Both the position numbers and the translations under genes were made by a program. Under the pieces are notes generated by a model. The model made no database searches. It had not been told where the DNA came from and saw only the letters and a list, made by a program, of their open reading frames with translations. A DNA stretch of 64,000 bases from Paenibacillus lycopersici (GTDB lineage Bacteria > Bacillota > Bacilli > Paenibacillales > Paenibacillaceae), in assembly GCF_010119935.1 (NCBI RefSeq), contig NZ_CP048209.1, positions 3,413,001 to 3,477,000 on the forward strand, read 5' to 3'. This document shows, one piece after another, positions 51,804 to 61,515 of this stretch (its first letter is position 1; every line of letters begins with the position of its first letter).

Positions 51804-52646
51804 ATGAGGTTGAAAATTAGCAAAGAAGAACTGGAAACGCTGCAGCTGCACGACGCGACCGTCGAACTTGCCGTTAACCTGATTAAAGTGAACGGGTACG
51901 TGATTATTGAAGGCGTCCTGCCTCAAGAGAAAGTGACCGAGCTCAGGGAAGCGTTCAAGGCTTGCATGAACTGGTTCATCGACAAGCACGGGGAAGAAAT
52001 CTATCTGAACAAAAAAGGATTCAACGAAGGCACCAATCACTTGGGCATTCTTCTTCCTTTTGCGCCGCCGTTCAACGATTCGCTCGTGATCGAGCATCCG
52101 TTCGCGCTGGCGATTATCGACCGTATTCTCGGAACGGATTACGCCGTTACGCTATTCTCGTCGAACACCTCTCTCCCGGGCGGCAAGAAGGCGCAGCCGG
52201 TCCACCCGGATTATGGCGCGAGATTCGGCGATTTGTGCAAGATATCGCTTCCGATCACGGATTTAGTCTTCAATATTCCGCTCGTCGACGTCGATGACGG
52301 GAACGGTCCGATGGAGATTTGGCCGGGCGGAACCCATCTGCTGCCTGACCATTATTACGGCCCGAACGGCCCGAATCCGGATGAATTGGCATCGCATATG
52401 CACTCGATCAAAGTACATATGCCGGCAGGCTCGATTCTGATCCGGGACGTGCGCATGTGGCATCGGGGAACGCCGAACCGCAGCAACGAGATCCGTCCGA
52501 ATCTGGCGCTGATTTACAGTGCCTCCCACCGGGATAACTCCGTTCAAATTCCGCAGGAAACGTACGATAACCTGTCCGAACGCGCCAAGCATCTGTTCCG
52601 CTGGCAAAAGATCGGCTATCCGGTTATCGAACCGACGCACGAATAG
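51804..52646 (+). CDS. PhyH-family Fe(II)/2-oxoglutarate dioxygenase
   Basis: This 280-residue oxygenase has HxD at His134/Asp136 (PVHPDYGARFGD), distal His220 in RMWHRGTPNRS, and Arg231 for 2-oxoglutarate. The large body and MEIWPGGTHLLPDHYY fit the PhyH family. The start is ATG 51804 or TTG 51810; the latter has better spacing from GAGGTG. It is transcribed separately, after the transporter terminator, but echoes the PhyH next to the first transporter. Confidence 0.85.
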   Translation: MRLKISKEELETLQLHDATVELAVNLIKVNGYVIIEGVLPQEKVTELREAFKACMNWFIDKHGEEIYLNKKGFNEGTNHLGILLPFAPPFNDSLVIEHPFALAIIDRILGTDYAVTLFSSNTSLPGGKKAQPVHPDYGARFGDLCKISLPITDLVFNIPLVDVDDGNGPMEIWPGGTHLLPDHYYGPNGPNPDELASHMHSIKVHMPAGSILIRDVRMWHRGTPNRSNEIRPNLALIYSASHRDNSVQIPQETYDNLSERAKHLFRWQKIGYPVIEPTHE

Positions 52647-52728
52647 AGCGCGTTGGGTTCGTTGTAAGACCACGATAGGGCAGTATCGGTTGATAGATCA
52701 GTGATTAATGCTATTAATCAGTTAGTCC

Positions 52729-52754
52729 AAGCCGCGTATATCGCGGCTTCTTTG
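52729..52754 (+). terminator. Terminator after the PhyH gene
   Basis: Perfect 8-bp arms AAGCCGCG/CGCGGCTT with a TATAT loop, then CTTTG. Confidence 0.65.
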
Positions 52755-52856
52755 TGTTTACTAGGCGCGGCACGGCTTTACGCCGGATTAGACCCTGTCG
52801 ATGTTGCCAATTATGGTAAGATAAAGGTGATACGGAAGGAAGGGAGCGGGATAAAC

Positions 52857-53297
52857 ATGAAATCGAGGTTGGGAATTCTCTTCTTGATAGGTATGATCGC
52901 ATTAGTCGGGTGCGCTAGCAATAAAAATGCCGAGGAACATGAATATAGCGTTCAAGACGTTACTCGCGCTTTGGAGTCGCAGCATGTAACGCTAGCGCCG
53001 TACGGGATGGCAGGCACTATACCAACGTTAAATAAAGTCGTTCCAGAAATGAACGCGATCGAGGGCGAAGCAGCTACGGATCACGCGGATCCGGAATTTG
53101 CTTATTTTTATCGATTCGATACGGAATCAGCTCGTAAATCCGGTGTTAAAGCGTTTAATAAGCAGATGATAAATGCCCAATTCACCACGTATCCTTTTCT
53201 ATATGAGAAGGGAAATCTCCTGATGATTTATTGGGCGAAATCAAAAGAGACGCCGCTCCTTAACGAACAGATCACATCAGCCATTGAAAGCCTGTAA
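52857..53297 (+). CDS. Small lipoprotein of unknown function
   Basis: This 146-residue protein starts at ATG 52857 after AAGGAAGGGAG. It has a lipobox ALVGC (Cys19). The mature domain is alpha/beta with no recognised family (YSVQDVTRALESQHVTLAPYG). It is monocistronic and converges on the peptidase gene. Confidence 0.7.
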   Translation: MKSRLGILFLIGMIALVGCASNKNAEEHEYSVQDVTRALESQHVTLAPYGMAGTIPTLNKVVPEMNAIEGEAATDHADPEFAYFYRFDTESARKSGVKAFNKQMINAQFTTYPFLYEKGNLLMIYWAKSKETPLLNEQITSAIESL

Positions 53298-53330
53298 AGG
53301 TAAACCAATCCAGATATGAACCGCAGCACA

Positions 53331-53382
53331 AAAAACCAGCAGGGGTCCGGAACGTATCGTTCCGAGACTTCCGCTGGTTTTT
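53331..53382. terminator. Bidirectional terminator
   Basis: Outer arms AAAACCAGC/GCTGGTTTTT and inner CGGAAC/GTTCCG, with A and T runs on both sides. It separates convergent genes. Confidence 0.8.
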
Positions 53383-53422
53383 GTACGGAGCATAGATCAC
53401 GCAGTACAGCCTGCTAACCGGC

Positions 53423-55117
53423 TTACAGCGCTGTGTCGTCCACGCTATTCAGCCATGCCTCGATGGTGCCGATGACGGAGGCGACGCAGCCGTCTTCGAA
53501 CGGCGAGATCAAGCCGGCCACGCTTGCGAGCTCGGTGAAGGAGAGGCTGCCGCCCAGACGGCATAGGCCGAGGTAATCATTCCATGCGGCCTCGCGGTCT
53601 TCGCGGGACTTCTTCCAGAATTGAAACGCGCAAAGCTGCGCCAGCGTGTAGTCGATATAGTAGAACGGCGAGTTGAAGATATGCCCCTGCTTGTGCCAGA
53701 AGCCGCCTGCCGCCAAGTACGAGTTGTTCGCGTAATCGCGATGAGGGAGATATTTCTTCTCGATCTCGCGCCATGCCTGCTTCCTCTCGGCCGGCGTCGC
53801 TTCCGGATTCGCATACACGTAATGCTGAAATTCGTCCACGGTCACGCCGTACGGAATGAAGATCAGCGAGCTGGCGAGATGGTCGAACCGGTATTTGTCC
53901 GCGTCCTCCTTGAAGAACTGCTCCATCCACGGCCAAGTCAGGAACTCCATGCTCATGGAATGGATCTCGCAGGCTTCGTAGGTAGGGAAGGCATATTCCG
54001 GCACCGCGTAGCCACGGCTCTCGTACACCTGGAACGCATGCCCTGCCTCGTGGGTCAGCACGTCGATATCGCCGGAAGTGCCGTTGAAGTTGGAGAAAAT
54101 ATACGGCGCTTGGTATTCGCTGATATACGTGCAGTAACCGCCGCCTTGTTTGCCCTTCTTGGCGACGAGGTCCATCAGCTCGTTGTCTTGCATGAACCGG
54201 AAGAACGCGTCCGTCTCCGGCGACAGCTCCGCGTACATCTTCGCGCCTCCGGCTATGATCCAGTCCGGGTCGCCCTTCGGCGTCGCGTTGCCGGACAGGA
54301 AGGCGAGGTTCTCGTCGTAATAGAGCAGGCTGTCGACACCGATGCGGTTCCGTTGACGTTCCTTGAGCTTCGTCGCGGCCGGGACGATATAGTCCTGCAC
54401 TTGCTTACGGAAGTTCGCGACCATGCCGGCGTCGTAGTCGGTCCGGCTCATGCGGGCGTAGCCGAGCTCGATGAAGTTGTCGAAGCCGAGCTTCTTCGCG
54501 ATGCGCGTGCGGACGTTGACCAGGTCATCATAGATGCGGTCGAGGGTCGCTTCGTTCTCCGCCAAGAAGCCGGAGGACGCTTCGGCGGCTCTTCTGCGCA
54601 TATCGCGGTCGGTCGACTGCTGGAACGGACCGAGCTGCGCGAGCGTGCGCTCTTCGCCTTCGAACGGGATTTTCGCGGAAGCGATCAGCTTCGTGTATTC
54701 CGTCGTCAACTTGTTCTCCTGCTGGAGATCCTCGATCGCTTCCGGACTGAACGTCTTCAAGGACAGCTCGGCGAGCCGGAATAGCTGGCGTCCCCACTTG
54801 TCCTCCAACGCGTTCCGGAACGCCGAGCCGACCAGCGCCCTGTAATAGTCCGTCACGAATTCCTGCACGACGGGGCTGTTCTCGTCGAAGAAGTCCTGCT
54901 CGGCCTTGTAGAATTCGTCGTTCGTATCGATGGAGTGGCGAATGCTGGCGATCGTCTGCATCGTGTCGAACTCGCTGCGGAGCTTGTTGAGGCCCGCCAT
55001 CGCGGAATCCTGCTCCTCGAAACTGCCGGCCGCGGCGAATACGCCGAGCAGTTCCTTGAATTTCGCCTCGAACGCCTTCACGTCCGGTCTCTCGTATGTA
55101 TATTCGCTAAATCTCAT
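53423..55117 (-). CDS. M3-family oligoendopeptidase (PepF-like)
   Basis: This 564-residue cytosolic zinc peptidase has the catalytic motif LTHEAGHAFQ (HEAGH), with the third zinc ligand Glu expected in TYEACEIHSMSMEFL. It belongs to the M3 oligoendopeptidases that trim peptides of about 7-17 residues. ATG 55117 is chosen: the body MRFSEYTYERPDVKAFEAKF starts there, while earlier in-frame codons add 41 unconserved residues. Confidence 0.9.
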   Translation of the reverse strand: MRFSEYTYERPDVKAFEAKFKELLGVFAAAGSFEEQDSAMAGLNKLRSEFDTMQTIASIRHSIDTNDEFYKAEQDFFDENSPVVQEFVTDYYRALVGSAFRNALEDKWGRQLFRLAELSLKTFSPEAIEDLQQENKLTTEYTKLIASAKIPFEGEERTLAQLGPFQQSTDRDMRRRAAEASSGFLAENEATLDRIYDDLVNVRTRIAKKLGFDNFIELGYARMSRTDYDAGMVANFRKQVQDYIVPAATKLKERQRNRIGVDSLLYYDENLAFLSGNATPKGDPDWIIAGGAKMYAELSPETDAFFRFMQDNELMDLVAKKGKQGGGYCTYISEYQAPYIFSNFNGTSGDIDVLTHEAGHAFQVYESRGYAVPEYAFPTYEACEIHSMSMEFLTWPWMEQFFKEDADKYRFDHLASSLIFIPYGVTVDEFQHYVYANPEATPAERKQAWREIEKKYLPHRDYANNSYLAAGGFWHKQGHIFNSPFYYIDYTLAQLCAFQFWKKSREDREAAWNDYLGLCRLGGSLSFTELASVAGLISPFEDGCVASVIGTIEAWLNSVDDTAL

Positions 55118-55269
55118 GCTCCATGCACCGCCTTCCGGTTTATTAAGACGCAAGCGTCTACAGCAGGCTATGCGATTCGGCCCGATAACCGCGTCCGGCA
55201 AGCTCGTCACCGGGCCGGCATGCATACAACCTGATTCCATTATACGCGCGTTTCAAGATTTTCCTAGAA

Positions 55270-56655
55270 CTAAGATTTCTTCGCTCGCCGCATCGCAAGA
55301 TACGATAGAAGGCTGCCGCCGGCTAATAGAATAGCCGTGACGAAGAGCGATGCGTGCATCCCGGATAAGAAAGACTCTCGCGCGTTAACCAGTGCCCCCG
55401 TCATGGCAACGCCTAATGTTGCCCCAAGCTGCCGGCTCGAATTAATCATTCCGGAAGCCGTGCCCACTTGCTCCTTGGGCGATGAAGAGATAACGGCAGC
55501 CATCAGAGACGGAATCGTAAGCGATAGGCCGTACCCGAGCAGGAGCAGCCCCGCTAAGGTGAGCCCATAGCTTGTCGTGACGGTAACCCCGACGAGCAGC
55601 GCTGCCCCTGCCGCCGCGGAAGCGAAGCCGAAGGTCATCGGCATGCGCGGACCATGCCGGCCGACGATCCGTCCCGTGACAATCGGATTGACCGCCATCG
55701 GAATCATCATCGGCAGTAAAGCAAGTCCCGCCGTATGGGCGGATAGCCCGCGTTCTTGCTGGAAGAACATCGGAATAACGAACAGAATGCCGGATAGCCC
55801 TATATTAACGAGCATGCCTGCAGCCATGCCGGCCGACAGCGCAGCGCTTCGGAATAACTGAAACGGGATAAGCGGCAGCTTGCTGCGCGTTTCGACGATG
55901 ATCAATGCGGCCATGCCTGCGAGCGCCAATCCGAACGCGCCCAGAATAACGGTCGAGCGCCAGCCGTAGGACTCGCCTTCCATCAGGGCGTACGACAAAG
56001 CCGCGATCGACACGATAGCGAGCAGCTGACCCGGGATATCCAGGCTTCGCCGCGGATTGCGGGCCGTCTCGCGAATCGACGTCCAAGCGACGACAAGGCT
56101 TATAAGCGCGAGGGGAAGGTTCAGCAGAAAAATGCTTCGCCATCCGAGCGAATCAACCAGCAGCCCGCCAACGACCGGTCCGGCCGCCAGCGCAATTCCC
56201 GTAACGGCTGCCCATATCCCTAACGACCGCGCTCGCTCGCCGGGGTCCGGATAAGCATGGGCGATGAGCGTCAGCGAAGCCGGCAGCAGCGCCGCTCCGC
56301 CGATGCCAAGCACGGCCCTCATCGTAATCAGGGCACCAATCGAGGCAACGGCTGCCGATACGCCCGAGGCAGCCAGTATAAGGACCAGTCCGCCGATGAA
56401 CATTTTTTTGGCCCCGAGCTTATCCGTCAACGCCCCCATCGACAGCAGCAATCCCGCGAATACGATCGTGTAGGCGTTCACCGCCCATTGCAGGCCGGAT
56501 ATGCCGCCGCCCAGGTCGGCATGAATGGCAGGCAGCGCCACGCTGACGACGGTCATATCCAGCAGCACCATAAAGTAGCCGAGCGAAAGGCCGAGTAGAA
56601 CAACGAGCCTGGCCGAACGCGTCGGCGCTTTGGTCTGCATCACCGCTTCTTGCAA
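55270..56655 (-). CDS. MFS multidrug-type exporter, 14-helix DHA2-like
   Basis: This 461-residue transporter has motif A-like GALTDKLGAKKMFIGG and motif C-like GIALAAGPVVGGLLVD. About 13-14 helices are seen. It is probably a proton-driven drug or metabolite exporter. The start is TTG 56655 or ATG 56640. It is divergent from an XRE/MmyB-type regulator at 56781, which is the likely controller. Confidence 0.85.
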   Translation of the reverse strand: MQEAVMQTKAPTRSARLVVLLGLSLGYFMVLLDMTVVSVALPAIHADLGGGISGLQWAVNAYTIVFAGLLLSMGALTDKLGAKKMFIGGLVLILAASGVSAAVASIGALITMRAVLGIGGAALLPASLTLIAHAYPDPGERARSLGIWAAVTGIALAAGPVVGGLLVDSLGWRSIFLLNLPLALISLVVAWTSIRETARNPRRSLDIPGQLLAIVSIAALSYALMEGESYGWRSTVILGAFGLALAGMAALIIVETRSKLPLIPFQLFRSAALSAGMAAGMLVNIGLSGILFVIPMFFQQERGLSAHTAGLALLPMMIPMAVNPIVTGRIVGRHGPRMPMTFGFASAAAGAALLVGVTVTTSYGLTLAGLLLLGYGLSLTIPSLMAAVISSSPKEQVGTASGMINSSRQLGATLGVAMTGALVNARESFLSGMHASLFVTAILLAGGSLLSYLAMRRAKKS

Positions 56656-56780
56656 TCGAATGACACCCTTTCTGTTCCGTGAATTTCTTGCTTGCTAAGC
56701 GTAAAGTAGATCGTATACTTAGACGAGATGTCCGATTATCCTAGGAGAAATCATCATAGGCTAGAGAAGGGAACGATCGT

Positions 56781-57626
56781 ATGCCAATGGAACCATCGGA
56801 ACAGGAACGACTCCAAGAGCTGGCCCGTTTCCTGAAGACGCGCAGGGCTCGCATCTCGCCCGAGCAGGCCGGCCTGCCGAATACCGGCCGGAGACGAACG
56901 CCCGGACTTCGCCGCTCGGAGGTCGCTCAGCTGGCATGGATCAGCGTCGACTGGTATACGAGGCTTGAGCAAGGCCGGGATATCCAGGTATCCGCTCAAG
57001 TGCTGGACAATATCGCGGAGGCGCTGAAGCTGAATGCGACGGAGCGCCGGCATTTGTATATGCTGGCGCTGCAGCAGCTGCCGCCCGACTTCACGCAGTC
57101 CGTCAGATCCGTCAGCCCGTACCTGCAACGATTCCTTGATCAGCAGGGGACGAGTCCGGCCCTTGTAACCGACCAGCAGCTGAACATCGTCGCATGGAAC
57201 CAAGCTTCGAACCTGATCTACGGCGATTATGAAATGTTGTCTGTTCGCGATCGCAATTCGCTCTGGCGCACGTTTACTTCGCCCGTGATCCGACGCTTGC
57301 TGCAAGAGAAGTGGGAGGCCCACGCCCGGCACCGGCTCGCGCAATTCCGCGCCAATTACGGCAAATTCACGGGCGATCCCCAGTGGATTGCACTGATTGA
57401 GGAGCTAAGCGGGATTAGCGAGCCATTCCGAAGCTGGTGGCAGGAGCATGACGTTATCGTGGGACCCGAAGGCAAGAAGATCAACTATCATCCGATTGCA
57501 GGACGGCTGGAATTCGACCAGCTCGCGTTTCAAGTATCGGACGCGCCTCATCTCACCGTCACCATCAACATGCCGGCCGACGAAGAGACGACGACGCGCG
57601 TACGGACGCTGCTGGAACGCGGTTAG
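56781..57626 (+). CDS. XRE-family regulator with MmyB-like ligand domain
   Basis: This 281-residue protein has an N-terminal helix-turn-helix LRRSEVAQLAWISVDWYTRLEQGRDIQVSAQVL. The C-terminal MmyB-like domain spans about residues 110-280 (VTDQQLNIVAWNQASNLIYGD; FRSWWQEHDV), which binds fatty-acid-like ligands in MmyB. It is divergent from the MFS exporter. Confidence 0.85.
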   Translation: MPMEPSEQERLQELARFLKTRRARISPEQAGLPNTGRRRTPGLRRSEVAQLAWISVDWYTRLEQGRDIQVSAQVLDNIAEALKLNATERRHLYMLALQQLPPDFTQSVRSVSPYLQRFLDQQGTSPALVTDQQLNIVAWNQASNLIYGDYEMLSVRDRNSLWRTFTSPVIRRLLQEKWEAHARHRLAQFRANYGKFTGDPQWIALIEELSGISEPFRSWWQEHDVIVGPEGKKINYHPIAGRLEFDQLAFQVSDAPHLTVTINMPADEETTTRVRTLLERG

Positions 57627-57785
57627 CCTTCGGCAATACCACAATAGGAACAGCGAAATCGTTGTTCCATTGTCTAACCGGACATGGAATTCGGCGGCCT
57701 CGATTGCAATCGTGCCGCATCGTTCGCTACAATAATGATAGTATGCGCGATAGGCCACTATTGTCGGTGAAAGGAAGATTCACGA

Positions 57786-58262
57786 ATGGGAGATATGTTG
57801 GTTAAATTGTATCAATTGCCGGAGTCCGAATCGGCGAAGCAATTCGCGGAGCGTACCGGGATTACGGTCCGCAGAGCGATCGGCCCGGAGCTGGTCACCG
57901 TTGCCGAGTGGATCGAGAAGCGGTTCGGCAAAGGCTGGCGCAGCGAGACCGAGATCGCTTTCGCCCGCCAGCCGGTCGCCTGCCTCATTGCCGTCAAGGA
58001 CGGCGAGCTGCTCGGCTTCGCCTGCTACGATGCGACGTGCAGGGGCTTCTTCGGCCCGACAGGCGTGGACGAACAGATGCGAGGCCTCGGAATCGGCAAA
58101 CAGCTGCTGTTCGAAGCGCTGCATGCGATGCGGGATTACGGGTACGCGTACGGCATCATCGGAGGCGCGGGCCCGGTCGACTTCTACAGACGCGCGGTCG
58201 GCGCGGTCGAGATCGAACAGCCGGAACCGGGCATCTATTCGGGCATGCTGAAGCTCGTGTAG
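57786..58262 (+). CDS. GNAT acetyltransferase
   Basis: This 158-residue GNAT protein starts at ATG 57786 after AAAGGAAG. The acetyl-CoA motif is VDEQMRGLGIGKQLLFEAL, and the end GAGPVDFYRRAVGAV is typical. The substrate is unknown. It lies 12 bases before the FMN reductase gene and probably shares its transcript. Confidence 0.78.
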   Translation: MGDMLVKLYQLPESESAKQFAERTGITVRRAIGPELVTVAEWIEKRFGKGWRSETEIAFARQPVACLIAVKDGELLGFACYDATCRGFFGPTGVDEQMRGLGIGKQLLFEALHAMRDYGYAYGIIGGAGPVDFYRRAVGAVEIEQPEPGIYSGMLKLV

Positions 58263-58274
58263 GCAGCAGATCAA

Positions 58275-58847
58275 ATGGATAAGTTGGTGAGCGTTATGGA
58301 TCAACGCCCTCTAGTAGTGATGGGGATATCCGGAAGTCTCCGCGAGGGATCGACGAATTCACGAATTCTGGCGTCCATCGCGGGCATGATGTCTCCAAGT
58401 GTCGAGTTTCGAACGTACGATGGGCTCGCGAGCTTGCCGCATTTCAATCCGGACCTGGATATCGACGGTGCCGAGCCTCATGAAGCGGTGGTCGATTGGC
58501 GGGAACGGCTGAGGGCAGCGGATGCGATCGTGATCTGCACGCCGGAATATGCACGCGGAGTCCCGGGCTCGCTTAAGAATGCGCTCGATTGGGTCGTTTC
58601 TTCGGGCGAATGGATGAATTTGCCAACGGCGGTTATTAGCGTGTCCCCGCATCCCGAAGGCGGAGCGGCCGCGCTGTCTTCGTTAATTCAGACGCTTCGA
58701 ATGATGAGCGCGGCGGTTCCGGACGATGCGACGCTGGCCGTTCCGTTCGTAGGCAGGAAGCTAGGGACCGATGGCAGCGTGACGGACACGGATACCTTAA
58801 CATCGCTTCGCAATCTCGCAGCGGCGCTGATGCAGGCATTAGCCTAA
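58275..58847 (+). CDS. NADPH-dependent FMN reductase
   Basis: This 190-residue flavodoxin-fold reductase has the FMN-phosphate loop GISGSLREGSTNSRI near the N-terminus and PEYARGVPGSLKNALDWV near residue 95, the family signature. It could supply reduced flavin or act on quinones or azo dyes. It could feed the SsuD-like monooxygenase, but it lies 33 kb away and there is no direct link. Start alternatives are ATG 58275 and ATG 58296, the latter after GGTGAG. Confidence 0.85.
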   Translation: MDKLVSVMDQRPLVVMGISGSLREGSTNSRILASIAGMMSPSVEFRTYDGLASLPHFNPDLDIDGAEPHEAVVDWRERLRAADAIVICTPEYARGVPGSLKNALDWVVSSGEWMNLPTAVISVSPHPEGGAAALSSLIQTLRMMSAAVPDDATLAVPFVGRKLGTDGSVTDTDTLTSLRNLAAALMQALA

Positions 58848-58875
58848 CGGGAACGGGAACATACGGACGAACTGT

Positions 58876-59047
58876 GAACCAGCCGTCACCAAGCCGGCTG
58901 GTTCGGAACGGTACCGGCAGTCCATGCTACGCCGGCGAAGCGCCAACAGGAGCTGTTCGTGCTCCAGGCGCGGTTGGCCACAAGCCTGCTGCTCGAAGCA
59001 TTGTTTATTTCTCCACATTCTGAGTCGCTCATCGGAGCGACTTTTTT
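58876..59047 (+). terminator. Two hairpins after the FMN reductase
   Basis: The first is GAACCAGCC/GGCTGGTTC (58876-58904) without a T-run. The second is GTCGCTC/GAGCGAC (59024-59041) followed by six T, a good terminator. The sequence between them shows no gene I can support. Confidence 0.65.
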
Positions 59048-59126
59048 ACGTTCTGGCAAACGCAGGAAGGGATTATATTCCAATCAAGCGAATAAGAATC
59101 ATACCCGGTCATAGAGGAGGGGGAAC

Positions 59127-59567
59127 ATGCAGCCGATTCTCGTTGCTATTCCTGCTTGTACGATTATTGGTTTTGGAAACATCGGTAAACCGACCGATCC
59201 TGGCGATGTCTGGCCGGCTTTGTTTTCCCGGATCAACGACATAACCGATCGCGTTAATCCCCATGAGACCATAGGATTAATCAAACGCAACGAACTCGGC
59301 TATCTGGCAGGCGTGAAAACCGCTTCTAACAGCGAAGTGCCGGAAGGAATGTCTATGTATCCCATTCCCGCAGGCCAATATGCAGGCGTAACTCATCGAG
59401 GACCCGTCAGCAAGATCAACGAAACGTTCGAAAAGCTGACGGACTGGCTCGGCGCTAATCATTATGAGCCGTTCGATGTGGTTTGTTTCGAAGTCTACGA
59501 TGAACGATTCAAGCATGAACAAGACGATAGCGAGCTCGATATGTTCATTCAGCTCAAACCCGTATAA
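59127..59567 (+). CDS. GyrI-like/effector-binding domain protein
   Basis: This 146-residue stand-alone effector-binding (GyrI-like) domain lacks a DNA-binding part. It has the family pattern: IIGFGNIGKPTDPGDVWPALFSRI at the start and MSMYPIPAGQYAGVTHRGPVSKINETFEKL in the middle, ending with a strand-rich LDMFIQLKPV. Such proteins bind hydrophobic or cationic small molecules. ATG 59127 follows GGAGGGGG. Confidence 0.78.
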   Translation: MQPILVAIPACTIIGFGNIGKPTDPGDVWPALFSRINDITDRVNPHETIGLIKRNELGYLAGVKTASNSEVPEGMSMYPIPAGQYAGVTHRGPVSKINETFEKLTDWLGANHYEPFDVVCFEVYDERFKHEQDDSELDMFIQLKPV

Positions 59568-59664
59568 CGGTTGGCCATCGCGCTCCCCCTCGGCACTAAG
59601 CTCAATAAGACATAAGGGTGAGATCGGGAATATCGCTCTGCAATCCAACACGAGGGGGTACGCT

Positions 59665-60558
59665 ATGAGTTCCATTCGCAACGTTATCGACAAATTAAAG
59701 CTGAACGTCTCGAAAATAGAAGATGTTCCGGAGTCGTATAGTTCAGAGGTATACAAACTTACCCTTGCCGGCGGAGAACAAGCGTATGTCAAAATTCCGT
59801 TTAACAAGGATAAGCTGTATCGTGAGTTTCGGATGCTTGACACATTGAAGGATGTCATACCTGTTCCTAACGTACTGGATGTTTGGGAAGGGGACGAAAC
59901 GACTACCGGCGCATTGCTTCTATCGGCGATACAAGGCATGGCTTGCACAGCAGATATGGATGAGAAGCTAGCTTTTCAAATCGGCGCGAATCATGCGATG
60001 CTTCATGAGGTTGCAACGCCAGGCTACGGGGTCCATGCAACGGATGGATTCAAGCTGCTTGACCGGAATAATTGGAGACTGCATATCAGGGATAATGTCG
60101 AAAAGTGGAAAGAGCCTTGCAAAGCGATTCTCGATCCAGAGCTGTATGAACGATGCGTGCAGCGCTTTGAAGACGTATATGCTGCTTTACCGGAGCCTGA
60201 CGGGCCATGCATCGTTCATATGGATTTTAGACCTGGCAATATACTCGTACATGCTAACAAAGTTACGGGCATTATTGACTTCGAGAGTGCCCGCGGCGGC
60301 TCCTCCGAAATCGACTTTACCAAAATCAATCGTTATATTTGGTCAGTAAACCCGCGAACAAAGCTGCCGTACATCGAAGGGTATCGATCGATTCGCCCCA
60401 TGGTGAATCTGGAGACGGTGCTGCCGTTCTATGATTTTTACGATGCGTTCAGTGCCGTCGTGTGGTGCAAGAACAGAGGTATCGATAAGAACCGGCCGTT
60501 TCTTCGGGAAAACATCTCTATTTTGCAGCAATCAGTGGGGATGGAGCAGATACGTTAA
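59665..60558 (+). CDS. APH/choline-kinase-like phosphotransferase
   Basis: This 297-residue kinase-like protein starts at ATG 59665 after GAGGGGGTACGCT. The ATP-binding lobe has YVKIPFNKDKLYREFRML. The catalytic loop is VHMDFRPGNIL (Asp near 190), and the metal Asp is in GIIDFESARGG. All key residues are present, unlike the truncated gene at 11088. The substrate is unknown. Confidence 0.78.
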   Translation: MSSIRNVIDKLKLNVSKIEDVPESYSSEVYKLTLAGGEQAYVKIPFNKDKLYREFRMLDTLKDVIPVPNVLDVWEGDETTTGALLLSAIQGMACTADMDEKLAFQIGANHAMLHEVATPGYGVHATDGFKLLDRNNWRLHIRDNVEKWKEPCKAILDPELYERCVQRFEDVYAALPEPDGPCIVHMDFRPGNILVHANKVTGIIDFESARGGSSEIDFTKINRYIWSVNPRTKLPYIEGYRSIRPMVNLETVLPFYDFYDAFSAVVWCKNRGIDKNRPFLRENISILQQSVGMEQIR

Positions 60559-60706
60559 ATGGAGCAGACACGCTATGAGAGGCGCATTAAGATGCAACAA
60601 GATAAGGTATCCAAAGCCATCCGGCCGGATGGCTTTCGTCATTCATACGGAGAAGTGCAATCATTTCGTTTTTGAATCGTCTGTCAGTATAGAGGGGGCA
60701 GATGAT

Positions 60707-61282
60707 ATGAGCAGACTTATTCAACCAAGGATAACAAAATCGTCACTGTGGTCGGGGTACGCAGTGTTTATATGGTCGATCGGCTACATGCTCCCGCACC
60801 TCTATTGGGCGCTGGGCGGCAAGAGGGGCGGAGGGATACTGAAACCTGATCTCGTGCAATCGATCGATTTTGAATGGATCAATTGGATTGCCTCCGTATT
60901 TCTAACGGCTGCCGGATTCCTTGGACTTGCGTTTATCTATTGGGCCAAGGGCAGAGTTTCCAGCTTGATGCTGCTATTCGCAGCTTGGGCAGGATGTTCG
61001 TTAGCCGCTTCGCACGGCATTTATGGAGTGGGTTATCGCATCCTTCAAATCAGCGGGATAACCGGGTTGGAATCGGGCTCATTTCACATGGATGAAGATA
61101 CTTATGTGCTATGGGATCTAGCGCTCTTCGAACCGTGGTTTTTAATCGAGGGAATTTTATTAATTATCGCAGGGTGGAGTTTCTTGAAGGAAGCCCGAAG
61201 CAGGAAAATCTGGCTGGCGGCTTGCCTATTCGGCATTCTTGTCGGCTTGGTCACGGGGATAACGGGCGTGCGATTCGCATGA
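60707..61282 (+). CDS. DUF3995-like membrane protein
   Basis: This 191-residue protein starts at ATG 60707 after GAGGGGGC. It has four to five hydrophobic segments (GYAVFIWSIGYMLPHLYWALGG; SVFLTAAGFLGLAFIYW; SLMLLFAAWAGCSLAASHG; WFLIEGILLIIAGWSFL). Its family occurs in Bacillota and actinobacteria without a known role. Confidence 0.65.
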   Translation: MSRLIQPRITKSSLWSGYAVFIWSIGYMLPHLYWALGGKRGGGILKPDLVQSIDFEWINWIASVFLTAAGFLGLAFIYWAKGRVSSLMLLFAAWAGCSLAASHGIYGVGYRILQISGITGLESGSFHMDEDTYVLWDLALFEPWFLIEGILLIIAGWSFLKEARSRKIWLAACLFGILVGLVTGITGVRFA

Positions 61283-61515
61283 GCCGTCCTTGCGATGCAA
61301 GGCCATGAGCCTGATTATAGGAGACGGAATCCGGAATCCCGATCTAGATAATGGAAGACTTCACGTTCATACCGCGATGGATGTGTGTTATATTGAATGA
61401 GGGACGCCGGGTGATGATTTTCAATAAATCTTGGAAATTCGGGATGGCACTTAACCGATCGCTACATAAGCCGGATGTCGCGAAGACAGACACAATAGGG
61501 AGGAAACGGATTACG

